Shown here piece by piece: positions 26,752 through 36,503 of a stretch of DNA of 64,000 nucleotides. The stretch lies in contig NZ_NJIH01000006.1 in NCBI RefSeq assembly GCF_002209565.1, positions 62,001-126,000 of the forward strand. Direction: 5' to 3'. Position numbers and translations under genes: made by a program. Below the pieces are notes generated by a model. That model was not told the origin of the DNA. It made no database searches and was given only the letters and a program-made list of their open reading frames with translations. The DNA is from Candidimonas nitroreducens (GTDB lineage: Bacteria > Pseudomonadota > Gammaproteobacteria > Burkholderiales > Burkholderiaceae_B). Position 1 is the stretch's first letter. Each line of letters begins with the position of its first letter.

Positions 26752-27738
26752 TCAGTCGACCGTCGCGCCCGAGGCCTTGACCACCTTGGCCCAGGTATCG
26801 ACTTGCGACTTGATGAATTCGCCGAATTCGGCCGGCGTGGTCTTCACCGGAACGGCGCCCAGATCGGCAAAGCGCTTCTGCACGTCGGGCTTGCTGATCG
26901 CCTTTTCAACGGCCGCGTTCAGCGTGTTGACGACATCGGCCGGGGTGCCGGCCGGAGCCAGCAGGCCGAACCAGGACGAAACGTCGAAGGTCGGGAAACC
27001 CGATTCCTGCATGGTGGGCAGGTCGGGGGCGGTCTTGGAACGCTCGGCAGTGGTAACCGCCAGGGCGCGCAGCTTGCCGGCCTGCACATGAGGCCATGCG
27101 GCAGGCATGTTGTCGAACATCATGTCTACCTGGCCGCCCATCAGGTCGGTTTCGGCCGGGGCGCTGCCCTTGTAGGGCACGTGCAGAATGTCGACGCCGG
27201 CCAGCTGCTTGAAGAGCTCGCCCGCCATATGTATGGAGGTGCCGCTGCCGGAAGACGCGAAATTGAGCTTGTCCGGATTGGCCTTGGCATAGGCCACCAG
27301 TTCCTTGACGCTGTGCGCCGGCACCTTGGGGTTCACCACCAGGACGTTGGGCACCTTCACGGCCAGCGCGATGGGCGCGAAATCCTTGACCAGGTTGAAC
27401 TTGATGTTCTTGTACAGCGTCTGGTTGATGGCGCTGGTAACCGCCACCATGTACAGGGTGTAGCCGTCGGGCTTGGCACGAGCCACGAGTTCCGTGCCGA
27501 TGTTGCTGCCTGCTCCGGGGCGATTCTCGACCACGACCGCCTGGCCCAGTTCCTGGCTGATTTCCTTGCCGACGAGGCGTGCCACCACATCGGTGGTGCC
27601 GCCGGCGGAAAAGCCGACTACCAGCCGGATGGCGTGATCGGGATACGCCGCGGCGGCGCCGGTGGAAAAGCCGGCGAGCCCGGCAAGCGCTGCACCCGCG
27701 GCCAGCAGCTTGAGGGACTTGAAAACAGGTTTCTGCAT
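26752..27738 (-). CDS. Bug/TctC-family periplasmic solute-binding protein (3 of 5)
   Basis: A 328-residue receptor with a clear signal peptide (LKLLAAGAALAGLAGFSTGA, cut before AYPDHAI). The Bug landmarks IRLVVGFSAGGTTDVVARLV, VVVENRPGAGSNIG and ILHVPYKGSAPAETDLMGGQ are all present. ATG 27738 has AGGAAAG at good spacing. It is upstream of the two CoA-transferase genes on the same strand and divergent from an IclR regulator, so it probably delivers the acid that the transferase activates. No TctA/TctB membrane genes are nearby. Confidence 0.93.
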   Translation of the reverse strand: MQKPVFKSLKLLAAGAALAGLAGFSTGAAAAYPDHAIRLVVGFSAGGTTDVVARLVGKEISQELGQAVVVENRPGAGSNIGTELVARAKPDGYTLYMVAVTSAINQTLYKNIKFNLVKDFAPIALAVKVPNVLVVNPKVPAHSVKELVAYAKANPDKLNFASSGSGTSIHMAGELFKQLAGVDILHVPYKGSAPAETDLMGGQVDMMFDNMPAAWPHVQAGKLRALAVTTAERSKTAPDLPTMQESGFPTFDVSSWFGLLAPAGTPADVVNTLNAAVEKAISKPDVQKRFADLGAVPVKTTPAEFGEFIKSQVDTWAKVVKASGATVD

Positions 27739-27854
27739 GATGTGCTTTCCTCTTTCGTGAGCGTCCATTTTGTGGACAGTTTTATAATGCAGCAGGGATT
27801 TTCCGATAGAATCAGCGTTGCTGACAACCGAATGTTCACCCTGCGGACGTTTCT

Positions 27855-28634
27855 TTGAACAACACGCCAGAACTCACGCCGGACACTGAAAGCGCCGCGG
27901 GGCCGCGCACCTTGCGGCGCGGCCTGCAAGTACTGAACACCCTGCGCGAACACGGGCCTGCCGGGCTGAGTGTAACCGCACTGGCGCGCGCCACCGGCCT
28001 GCAGCGCCCCACCATCTACCGCCTGCTCGCAGCACTGATCGACAGCGGCCTGGTCGGCAATGTCGGGCACAGCAAGCTTTTCGTCGCCAAGCTGGACGCC
28101 CCGCCGGCCCCACCCGCCAGCCAGGATCCACGCATCGAGCCGACGTTGCCCGCCATGCGCCGGCTGGCCCAGGCCACCGGCGACGCCGTGTTCCTGGTGG
28201 TGCACGACGGCCACGAGTCGATCAGCCTGTGGCGCGAGATCGGCCCCTACCCGGTGCAGATACTGGCCACCTACGCCGGCAAGCGCCAACCCCTGGGCGT
28301 GGGCTCGGGCGGCATGGCGCTGCTGGCCGCGCTGCCCGACCCCGAAGTCGAGCGCATCATCGAATGCAACAGCTCGGAGCTGGAGCTCTACGGCGGCATG
28401 ACGGCGCGCGAGATGAGGCGGCTGGTGGAAAACACCCGCATGCGGGGTTATTCGGTGGTGGGCAACCACGCGGTGCGCGGCGCACTGGGAGTCGGCTGCG
28501 CGCTGCTGGATCGGCGTGGCAAGCCGCTGCTGGCCATCAGCGTCACCGCCATCACCGAACGCATGCCGGCGCAAAGGCAGCGCGAGATCGCCGGCCTGAT
28601 CCGCACCGAACTGTCCGGACTGGTGCTCAAATAG
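27855..28634 (+). CDS. IclR-family transcriptional regulator
   Basis: A 259-residue regulator starting at TTG 27855. The N-terminal winged helix is TLRRGLQVLNTLREHGPAGL and ALARATGLQRPTIYRLLAAL; the C-terminal GAF-like effector domain includes VGSGGMALLAALPDPEVERI and the conserved RGYSVVGNHAVRGALGVGCA. IclR proteins commonly govern aromatic-acid and acetate pathways. It is divergent from the Bug/CoA-transferase operon with a gap of about 115 bases between starts, which should hold its operator. No single strong dyad was obvious there. Confidence 0.92.
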   Translation: MNNTPELTPDTESAAGPRTLRRGLQVLNTLREHGPAGLSVTALARATGLQRPTIYRLLAALIDSGLVGNVGHSKLFVAKLDAPPAPPASQDPRIEPTLPAMRRLAQATGDAVFLVVHDGHESISLWREIGPYPVQILATYAGKRQPLGVGSGGMALLAALPDPEVERIIECNSSELELYGGMTAREMRRLVENTRMRGYSVVGNHAVRGALGVGCALLDRRGKPLLAISVTAITERMPAQRQREIAGLIRTELSGLVLK

Positions 28635-28750
28635 AGCGCGGCCAACGCCATGCGGCCGGGTTCGCGCAAGCTGCCGCCTTGCGGGCCGCCGACGCATGGC
28701 GAGCTGCCCGCCATCCCCCCTGCCGATGCGGGTCGGCGGGCGGCCTGCCC

Positions 28751-29584
28751 TTATGCCGCCAGCGCGTCGGGCGCGGCGGCTTTCACTTCGCGTACCGGTA
28801 TGGGCAGGCGCATGCCGGCCTGCTCCAGCACCTTGCGCGCCGCCTGATGCAGATCGAAGTTCAGTTGCCAGAAATTGCTGCTCTCGGCCCACACGCGGAT
28901 ATTGACCATGATCGTGCTGTCGCGGTATTCGTTGACCATGACCTGGGGCTTGGGATCCTGCAGCACCAGCTTGTGGTTTTCCACCAGCTTGAGCAAAGCG
29001 CCCATGGCGACGTCCAAGTCGTCGCCATAGCGCACGCCCACCTGAAGATCCAGGCGGCGCGTCGGGTTGCGGCTATAGTTCAGAATGGGGTTGCCCCACA
29101 CCATGCTGTTGGGCAGCGAAACGTGGATGCCGTCGATCTGCACGATGCGCGTCAGGAACAGCCCCACCTCCTCTACCGTGCCGTCGGCCTTGCCGACCAC
29201 CGAGATGTATTCGCCGGCGCGTATCGGGCGCAGCGCCAAGAGCATCATGCCCGCCGCGATGTTCTGCAAGGTGTTCTGCAGGGCCAGGCCGATCGCCAGG
29301 CCGGCGGCACCCAGCACGGCAATGATGCTGGCCGTCTGCACGCCGAAGCGCGCCAGTATCGCTATCAGCGTGAAGCCGCGAATAGTCCACACCACCAATG
29401 AATACATCATCGGTACGATCGTCGGGTCGATGCGCGGCGAACGCCGCGCCGCGCTGCGCACGCCCTTGCCCGCCAACGTGGCGATCGACCAGCCGACGAT
29501 CAGAATCGCGATCGCAATGACGACGTTGACGGCGAAGCTCTTGACGATGGGCATCCAGTAAGCAAGCTGATTCAGACTGTCCAT
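28751..29584 (-). CDS. Small-conductance mechanosensitive channel, MscS family
   Basis: A 277-residue inner-membrane channel that opens under hypo-osmotic stress. Three hydrophobic segments precede the pore helix, seen in VLGAAGLAIGLALQNTLQNI (about residue 91-110) with its Gly/Ala packing pattern, followed by the beta domain (GEYISVVGKADGTVEEVGLF) and the C-terminal alpha/beta domain. ATG 29584 has AGGAA at good spacing, and the region upstream to 29800 is not channel-like. Length is close to E. coli MscS. It converges on the IclR gene and has no evident operon partner. Confidence 0.93.
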   Translation of the reverse strand: MDSLNQLAYWMPIVKSFAVNVVIAIAILIVGWSIATLAGKGVRSAARRSPRIDPTIVPMMYSLVVWTIRGFTLIAILARFGVQTASIIAVLGAAGLAIGLALQNTLQNIAAGMMLLALRPIRAGEYISVVGKADGTVEEVGLFLTRIVQIDGIHVSLPNSMVWGNPILNYSRNPTRRLDLQVGVRYGDDLDVAMGALLKLVENHKLVLQDPKPQVMVNEYRDSTIMVNIRVWAESSNFWQLNFDLHQAARKVLEQAGMRLPIPVREVKAAAPDALAA

Positions 29585-30232
29585 GGCGGGTTCCTGTACG
29601 GGGTTCCAAAACCCGAATAGTACCGGTAGCGGAAGAAGATGTAATTCCATTTCTAAATCAGTCTTGAACGTCAATCGCCAGCGCACGAGAAGCTGGCAAA
29701 ACGCATGGTTGATCTGGCAATGGAACAACGGCGTGCCGGCCGCAATGACGCAAAGTCGATACAAAGGTAAAGACAATGTAGCGTCGCGATGGCGGGACAT
29801 CGGGCCGCGCAGCGCGCAACTTATCCACGCCGCCTGTGGAAAAAGCCGCGGATAAGTCGGGGGCTAATGCCGAAAATGCATGTAGATCAATACATTGCGG
29901 CCCAAGGCAAAAAATTGCCCACGCCCGGCGCGCCGACTTATCCACGCTTCGTGTGGATAAGCCCGAGGAAAACTGCTTGATTACCTGAAATATCCCTGCA
30001 ATAACAAACTGCTAGGCATGGCGCTTAAAAAATGCCCGGCGTGGCGGCGGCCGGCCCTGAAGATCAAAAAATGCGCCAGCAGGTGGAAGGCGCCATAAAC
30101 GGCTGTATCACACCACCCACGCCATGGGCCCGGGCCAGCTCGGCAGTGCGATCCCCGCCGCGAGGGTAGCCCCAAGGCATGGCGGCGACGGGATGAGATA
30201 TATTGGTTTCTTTTTTCTGGCAACCGCGCGTC
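29585..30232. other. Intergenic region with DnaA-box-like inverted repeats
   Basis: About 650 bases without a credible gene. The middle holds two imperfect palindromes: one starting TTATCCACG at 29821 with TGTGGA at 29835 and GGATAAG near 29850, and a cleaner one with TTATCCACG at 29938-29946 and TGTGGATAA at 29952-29960. The last is a perfect match to the DnaA-box consensus TTATCCACA on the minus strand. Between them is an A+T-rich tract. No replication genes lie nearby. Confidence 0.6.
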
Positions 30233-31222
<990 letters not shown>

Positions 31223-31240
31223 ACCTGCCGGGAAAAAAAC

Positions 31241-32284
31241 ATGCGCGCGCCCAGGCAACCGCCCCCAGGTGCATCTTCCCGCGGAGCGAATGGCGCGCAG
31301 AGGCAAGAGAGTGCGTCAGAGGCTGCGCCCAGGCGGCCATCCAAGCAACGTGCTCTTCTTCCAGGGGAAGATGACTGGCGGCGACGCCATCCGGGCGCGC
31401 CCCATATAAAGAACGAAGGCGCCGCCACGCGGCCCGATGCGGCCTGGGCCCCTACGCTGGAAGCGGGCGCATGCCACGTCTGGTCCGTGCCGCTGGAACA
31501 GCCTGCACATGTGCAGGCCGCGCTGGCGGCGCACCTGTCCGAGGAAGAAAAACAGCACATGCAGGCGCTGCGCCGGCCGGAACTGCGCAGCCGCTACGCG
31601 GTCGCGCACGGCGCGCTGCGCGTGCTGCTGGGGCGCTACCTGGGTGTGGCGCCGCAGCTCTGCCGCTACGCCACAGGGCCGCGCGGCAAGCCCATGCTGG
31701 CCGGGGCCTACCCCGCCATGGCCGTTGACGACGCCCCCGCGCCCGGTGCAAGAACGTGCCCAGGCTCCGAATCCACCCTGCATTTCAACATGTCCCACGC
31801 CGGCACGCAGGCCTTGATTGCCGTGGCGCGCGGAGTCGAGGTAGGGGTGGATATCGAGCAGCGGCGCGACATGGACGACATGGCCGGCGTCGCGCGCACC
31901 ATCCTGTCGCACGCCGACCTGGATCTATGGCTTGCACTGCCCGAAGCGCAGCGGGTGCAGGCCTTCTATGCCATCTGGACGCGCAAAGAAGCCGTGTCCA
32001 AGGCGGCGGGAACCGGGCTCTACATGGACTTCCCCGGCCTGAGCGTGGAGTTCCGGCCCGGGCGCCCGGCCGCCGTGCGGCGCATCGAGGCCGCCTTCGG
32101 CAAGCCCGGCGAGTGGCTGCTGGCCGAGCTGGACTGCGCGCCGGGCTACAGCGCCGCGCTGGCGGCTCGTACACCGGCACTGCGCGTCAGCCGGCATACG
32201 GCCCGCATGGGCGAAGACGGCACCGCCGATGTGGATGCCGATGCCGATGCGGCAGCCTCGTCTGATCCGGCTCCACCTGTATAG
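31241..32284 (+). CDS. 4'-phosphopantetheinyl transferase superfamily protein (Sfp-like)
   Basis: Transfers phosphopantetheine from CoA to a carrier-protein serine. The core motifs are HFNMSHAG (about 182-189), VGVDIEQRRD (about 202-211, with the magnesium-binding Asp and Glu) and FYAIWTRKEAVSKAAGTGL (about 241-259). The 347-residue frame is longer than the usual 220-250: about 75 N-terminal residues rich in Arg, Pro and Ala and an acidic C-tail (DVDADADAAASS) lie outside the core. The true start may therefore be downstream, near the VWSVPLEQP segment. No polyketide or peptide synthetase is in this window, so the carrier protein is unknown. Confidence 0.87.
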   Translation: MRAPRQPPPGASSRGANGAQRQESASEAAPRRPSKQRALLPGEDDWRRRHPGAPHIKNEGAATRPDAAWAPTLEAGACHVWSVPLEQPAHVQAALAAHLSEEEKQHMQALRRPELRSRYAVAHGALRVLLGRYLGVAPQLCRYATGPRGKPMLAGAYPAMAVDDAPAPGARTCPGSESTLHFNMSHAGTQALIAVARGVEVGVDIEQRRDMDDMAGVARTILSHADLDLWLALPEAQRVQAFYAIWTRKEAVSKAAGTGLYMDFPGLSVEFRPGRPAAVRRIEAAFGKPGEWLLAELDCAPGYSAALAARTPALRVSRHTARMGEDGTADVDADADAAASSDPAPPV

Positions 32285-32394
32285 GCCTGGCCTGGCCGTA
32301 GCAAGGCCGCGGTGCACTGGCCGCGGTCGTGCGCGCCATCACGGCCCCGCCTTGCGACGGGCCCGGCCAGCTACACAGCCAGCTACACGGCCGG

Positions 32395-33177
32395 CTACAA
32401 ATACGGCTGGATCCAGCCCAGGCCGGCGCGCGTACCGACTGCCGGAAAATATTCACAGCCTATCCAGCCCTCATAACCCAGCTCATCCAGAACCCAGAAC
32501 ACATACGGATACGCCAGCTCGCCCGTACCGGGCTCGTGGCGATCCGGCACCCCGGCTATCTGCAAGTGGCCCACACGGCCCGTGGGCAAATAGTTGCGCA
32601 GCTTGCGCGTGACATCGCCTTCGACGATCTGGCAATGAAACAGATCCATCTGCACCTTGACGTTAGGCAGGCCCAGCGCCTGCACCACATCGTGCGCCTG
32701 CTGTTGCGTGTTCAAGAAATACCCGGGCATGCCGATGGGGTTGATGGGCTCCAGCATGATGTCCACCCCCGCCTGCGCGGCCAGCAGCGCGGCCGCGTGC
32801 ACATTCTCGCGGTACTGGCCTTCCAGGGTCGCGCGCGGCACACCGGCCGGCGCCAGGCCCGCCATCAGGTGAATGCGCGGCGTGCCCAGAACCACGGCGT
32901 ATTCCAGTGCCCGCTCGACCCCGTCCAGACATGCGCGGCTGCGCCCCGGCAGGCAGGCCAGCCCTTTCTCGCCGGCCTTCAGGTCGCCCGCCACGGCGTT
33001 GAACAGCACCGATGCAAGCCCCTGGCCGGCCAGACGGCGGGCGATGTCCGCCGCTGGGAAATCATAAGGAAACTGGAACTCCACCGCCTCGAAGCCGTCT
33101 TGCGCGGCGGCCTCGAAACGATCCAAAAAATCATATTCGCCGTACATGGTGCTGATATTCGCGGCAAAGCGCAGCAT
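32395..33177 (-). CDS. hyi: Hydroxypyruvate isomerase family protein
   Basis: A 260-residue TIM-barrel isomerase converting hydroxypyruvate to tartronate semialdehyde in glyoxylate metabolism. The family start MLRFAANISTMYGEYDFLDR is present; metal and substrate residues are in IMLEPINPIGMPGYFL (about 141-156), VKVQMDLFHCQIVEGD (about 174-189) and VGHLQIAGVPDRHEPG (about 204-219), with the final WIGCEYFPAVGTRAGLGW. Length is normal. No gcl or glxR neighbour is visible, so it stands alone; it is divergent from the MarR-MFS pair. Other Hyi-like sugar isomerases share the fold, so the substrate is probable rather than certain. Confidence 0.88.
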   Translation of the reverse strand: MLRFAANISTMYGEYDFLDRFEAAAQDGFEAVEFQFPYDFPAADIARRLAGQGLASVLFNAVAGDLKAGEKGLACLPGRSRACLDGVERALEYAVVLGTPRIHLMAGLAPAGVPRATLEGQYRENVHAAALLAAQAGVDIMLEPINPIGMPGYFLNTQQQAHDVVQALGLPNVKVQMDLFHCQIVEGDVTRKLRNYLPTGRVGHLQIAGVPDRHEPGTGELAYPYVFWVLDELGYEGWIGCEYFPAVGTRAGLGWIQPYL

Positions 33178-33292
33178 GGATGACTCCCCGGTTGTTGCTG
33201 GCCTGCCCTGCGACTGGTTCTTGTTCTATTGCCCCGGCGGCCAAGTCTTGCGGCACACACGCCACAATACCCACCGTTTTTATCACAGCCTC

Positions 33293-33320
33293 TTGCCGAG
33301 TTTGCTACATTCGATATAAT
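33293..33320 (+). promoter_or_regulatory. Likely sigma-70 promoter of the MarR-MFS operon
   Basis: TTGCCG at 33293-33298 and a perfect TATAAT at 33315-33320 are separated by 16 bases, about 35 bases ahead of the GTG start at 33355. The promoter therefore lies inside the apparent upstream extension of the MarR frame, which supports the later start. The A+T-rich ATTTGAAACTAAATT just downstream may be the repressor site. Confidence 0.65.
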
Positions 33321-33354
33321 TACATTTGAAACTAAATTGCAAACCGAGGCTCGC

Positions 33355-33846
33355 GTGTCTTCCTTCGAATCCCGCATAGACCAATTCTGCCAGGCCCACC
33401 CCGAGGCACCCCGTGAAGACATACTCGCCACCCGCTTGTTGTTTCGCACCACCCAGTTGCTGCGCGCCCACATCGATCGCGCGCTGGCGGCCTACGAGCT
33501 GAACATGTCGCAATACCTGGTGCTGAGCCTGCTGTCCACCGACAAGTCCGACCCCAGCTCTCCGTCCGAACTCAGCCATACGCTGGACGCCACCCGCACC
33601 CAGATGACGCGCTTTCTCGACAGCCTGCAATCGCGCGGGCTGGTGCGGCGCATCGCCTCGGAACAAGACCGCCGCAGCCTGGAACTGGAACTTACGCCCG
33701 CCGGGCGCGAGCTGCTGCGCAAGGCCGTTCCGGCCGTACATAGGGCCTATCGCCAGGCCTGGTCGGTGCTCGACGGCGGCGAACGCGACCAGGCCTCGCG
33801 CAATTTGCAGCGCCTGCACGCCAATCTGCAGCAGCTGGAAAAATGA
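33355..33846 (+). CDS. MarR-family transcriptional regulator
   Basis: A 163-residue winged-helix repressor. The DNA-binding region is ELNMSQYLVLSLLSTDKSDP followed by SELSHTLDATRTQMTRFLDS and the wing RIASEQDRRSLELELTPAGR, as in EmrR/MprA. GTG 33355 is preferred over an upstream ATG at 33229 because a good promoter lies between them and GAGG precedes the GTG. Its stop overlaps the start of the MFS gene by four bases, the layout of an efflux pump controlled by its own drug-sensing repressor. The inducer is unknown. Confidence 0.9.
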   Translation: MSSFESRIDQFCQAHPEAPREDILATRLLFRTTQLLRAHIDRALAAYELNMSQYLVLSLLSTDKSDPSSPSELSHTLDATRTQMTRFLDSLQSRGLVRRIASEQDRRSLELELTPAGRELLRKAVPAVHRAYRQAWSVLDGGERDQASRNLQRLHANLQQLEK

Positions 33847-35426
33847 GCCCCCGCGCCGTCCATCAAAGCCTGCGCAATGCCCTGCGCGGCTATCTGAATA
33901 CCAACCTGCTTACCCATGGCCAGCGCCAATATTGCATCATGGTCACGCTGGCGCTGGCGGTATCGGTGGAATTCCTCGAGAACATCATGTTCGTGTTCTC
34001 GGCCGGCCACATCATGGGCGGCATCGACGCCGACCCGCGCGGCTTCGCCCTGGCGCAATCGGCCTACGCCATCGGCAGCATGCTGATGATCGTCAAGCAG
34101 CAGTGGCTGGCGCGCCGCTACGGCTACCGGCGCTACCTTGCCGCCTCGCTGCTGGTGTTCAGCCTGGGCACCTGGTATGCCGCGGCCAGCACCAGCCTGA
34201 GCATGCTGGTGACCGCCCGCCTGGTACAGGGCGTGGGCGGCGGCGCGCTGTTCACCAGCAGCCGCGTGCTGATTCCGCTGATGTTCGCGCCGGCCGACCG
34301 GGGCCGCGCCGTGCGCCTGTTCATGCTGGGCATCTTCGGCGTCTCGGCCATCGGGCCCGCGCTGTCGGCCGAACTCATAGACAACGGCGCATGGCAGCAC
34401 GTATTCTACGGCGTGCTGCCCCTATCGCTGCTGGCCATGGCGGGTTCCTGGCTGTTCCTGCCCGATGCCGAGCCCAGCGAAAAACCGGGGCGCCCCGCGC
34501 TAATACCCCTGCTGTGGTTCGGCGCGGCCATCGCCGCGCTGCAGATCGCCATGAGCGATGCGCGCTTCGACGTCTTCTCGCACCCTGGGCGCCTGCTGGC
34601 CATCGCACTTTGCGGCATCGCCATGCTGCTGGGTTTCCTGTGGCACCAGTGGCACCAGGACGCCCCACTGCTCAAGCTACGCGTGCTGCGCAACCCCGTC
34701 TACCTGACCGGGCTGCTTTTGTATTTCATGTACTACCTGCTCAGCCACCTGCATGGCTACGTGTTCCCCATCTACGCCGAGCGCGCACTGCAGATACCCC
34801 TGACCACCGTGGGCTGGCTCAGCACCATCGGCGGCCTGGTCAGCCTGGTCAGCATCATGGCCTACATACGCTACGCGCCGCGCCTGAAACGCAAGAAGCC
34901 ATTGATGATCCTGGGCCTGCTGATCATGGCCTATGCCGCCTGGCGGTTCTCGGCCATGCCGCCCGACGCGGGGGTAGAGTCGCTGATCCCCATTCTTGCG
35001 CTCAAGGGCCTGTTCGGCGTCATGGTCGTCATCCCCGTGGCGGGCCTCACCTTTCGCGGCCTGGGCGAAGACAACTTCGCCCACGGCTACCAAAGCAAGA
35101 ACCTGATGCGCCAGATCGCCAGCTCTTTTGCCTCGGCCCTGGGCGCAGTACTGCTGGAAAACCGCCAGTTCAGCGTCCAGGTGAGCCTGGCCGGCGCCGC
35201 CGCTCAGGAACCCGCCATTGCCATGCAATGGCTGCACCACATCCAGGACGCGCTGATGGCTCGCGGCATGGACGCTGCGCAAGCCGGCAGCAGCGCGCTG
35301 GCGCAGCTGACCGCCCTGCTCGACCGCCAGGCGCTGCTGATAGCCAGCGAAGACATGTTCCGGCTGATCGCCGCACTGGCGATAGGCGGCGCGGTGCTGG
35401 TGCTGGCCCAGCGCCGGCTGGCGTAA
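33843..35426 (+). CDS. MFS multidrug efflux transporter, DHA2 (14-span) type
   Basis: A 527-residue membrane transporter with roughly fourteen hydrophobic segments. Motif-like features include LAQSAYAIGSMLMIVKQQWL, ARLVQGVGGGALFTSSRVLI (the VQGxGGG of DHA2 transporters, about residue 127-146) and a central loop region near residue 210. It is translationally coupled to the preceding MarR gene, suggesting proton-driven export of the compound that the repressor senses. No membrane-fusion partner (EmrA) is adjacent, unlike the classical EmrRAB order. An FMN reductase is convergent downstream. Confidence 0.9.
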   Translation: MSPRAVHQSLRNALRGYLNTNLLTHGQRQYCIMVTLALAVSVEFLENIMFVFSAGHIMGGIDADPRGFALAQSAYAIGSMLMIVKQQWLARRYGYRRYLAASLLVFSLGTWYAAASTSLSMLVTARLVQGVGGGALFTSSRVLIPLMFAPADRGRAVRLFMLGIFGVSAIGPALSAELIDNGAWQHVFYGVLPLSLLAMAGSWLFLPDAEPSEKPGRPALIPLLWFGAAIAALQIAMSDARFDVFSHPGRLLAIALCGIAMLLGFLWHQWHQDAPLLKLRVLRNPVYLTGLLLYFMYYLLSHLHGYVFPIYAERALQIPLTTVGWLSTIGGLVSLVSIMAYIRYAPRLKRKKPLMILGLLIMAYAAWRFSAMPPDAGVESLIPILALKGLFGVMVVIPVAGLTFRGLGEDNFAHGYQSKNLMRQIASSFASALGAVLLENRQFSVQVSLAGAAAQEPAIAMQWLHHIQDALMARGMDAAQAGSSALAQLTALLDRQALLIASEDMFRLIAALAIGGAVLVLAQRRLA

Positions 35427-35586
35427 AACATGCCCCCACGCCGGGCGCTACGCGGCGCTACCGGCAAGAAGGGGCATTTCCGCCCCGGGCCACCACGATA
35501 AGCAAAGGGCCGGCGCTCCGATCGGGCGCCGGCCCCGGCGAAATGGCTGCGCGGCAGGCCGCCAGGCGGCCGCTACCGGCGTGGCC

Positions 35587-36138
35587 TTAATTGTTCTTCT
35601 TGACCCACGCCACATAGGCGTCCATCCAGCCCTGCAGGAACTTGCGCGTGTCCACATTGCCGATATCGCCGGCGGCATCGAAAAAGCCCTCTTTCGCCTG
35701 CAGGAACACCTCGGGCTGATTCAGCGTCGGCATGTCGAGGTAGGCCGCCACATTGCGCAAATGCTGCTGCGCCAGCGACGTACCGATAGCCCCGATCGAA
35801 ATCCCCAGTATCCCGGCCGGCTTGCCGGCAAAGGCGCTTTGGCCATAGGGCCGCGAAGCATTGTCGATTGCGTTCTTGAGCACACCCGGGATCGAACGGT
35901 TGTATTCCGCCGTAACGAATATCACGCCCTGGGCGTCCTTGATGCGGCCCTTGAAATGCTTGACCGACTCGGCCTGGTTCGCGTCATTGTCCTGGTTGTA
36001 CAGCGGCAAACCGCCGATATCCAGTTCCTCAAAAGAGAAATCGGCCGGCCCCAGCTTTTCCAGCGCGTGCGCCAGCTTGCGGTTGAACGAATCCTTGCGT
36101 AGGCTGCCGACGATAACGGCTATGCGGTATTGGCTCAT
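35587..36138 (-). CDS. NADPH-dependent FMN reductase (flavodoxin-like)
   Basis: A 183-residue flavoprotein of the ChrR/azoreductase-like group that reduces FMN, quinones or metal oxyanions with NAD(P)H. The phosphate-binding loop is VIVGSLRKDSFNRKLAHAL (about residue 8-26), and the second signature is VIFVTAEYNRSIPGVLKNAI (about 72-91), followed by GKPAGILGISIGAIGTSLAQ. ATG 36138 is chosen with an AAAGGA site; the frame runs nine codons further upstream. Likely a cytoplasmic antioxidant enzyme; it has no operon partner. Confidence 0.92.
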   Translation of the reverse strand: MSQYRIAVIVGSLRKDSFNRKLAHALEKLGPADFSFEELDIGGLPLYNQDNDANQAESVKHFKGRIKDAQGVIFVTAEYNRSIPGVLKNAIDNASRPYGQSAFAGKPAGILGISIGAIGTSLAQQHLRNVAAYLDMPTLNQPEVFLQAKEGFFDAAGDIGNVDTRKFLQGWMDAYVAWVKKNN

Positions 36139-36268
36139 GGTGGATCCTTTACAAAAGTACAGCACAACAAAATAGCAAAACTGCCCGGATGTTCCCCGCT
36201 CTTTTTTACGCTATGTTGCCACAATCGAATGGACTGCGCCCTACCCGGCCTGGCCATCGCACAGAAAA

Positions 36269-36386
36269 GCGGATATTTCAGGAGCCATAAGATCGGACAT
36301 CCCTATTTGCCCGCAACGTACACAGTCCGAATCCCGGAAAGGCAAGCGGGCATTTCACGAACTATAAGACTGGACGCTTCTATTTG
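36269..36386. repeat. Two 41-base direct repeats upstream of ogt
   Basis: 36269-36309 and 36346-36386 align without gaps, 30 of 41 positions identical and nearly all differences transitions. Shared parts include GCGG, ATTTCA, ATAAGA, GGAC and CTATTTG. They are 77 bases apart, start to start, in the 365-base gap between the divergent FMN reductase and ogt. They might be regulator sites or an old duplication. Confidence 0.6.
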
Positions 36387-36503
36387 TTCTAATTTTTCCG
36401 GGCAACGGCCGATGATCCATCGCACATGAATTCAAGCGCAAGGATCGGAGTGCGTCCAGGGCTCCGGCCGCAGTACAAAGACTTGAAACGCAAGGAGCCT
36501 TCC

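Noticed and set aside
29821-29960. The DnaA-box cluster as the chromosomal origin
   Set aside because: No dnaA, dnaN, rpmH or gid genes are near and only one box is a perfect consensus match; reported only as an unexplained cluster.
33229-33354. N-terminal 42-codon extension of the MarR protein
   Set aside because: A good promoter (TTGCCG/TATAAT) lies inside the extension and the residues do not resemble the family; GTG 33355 is preferred.
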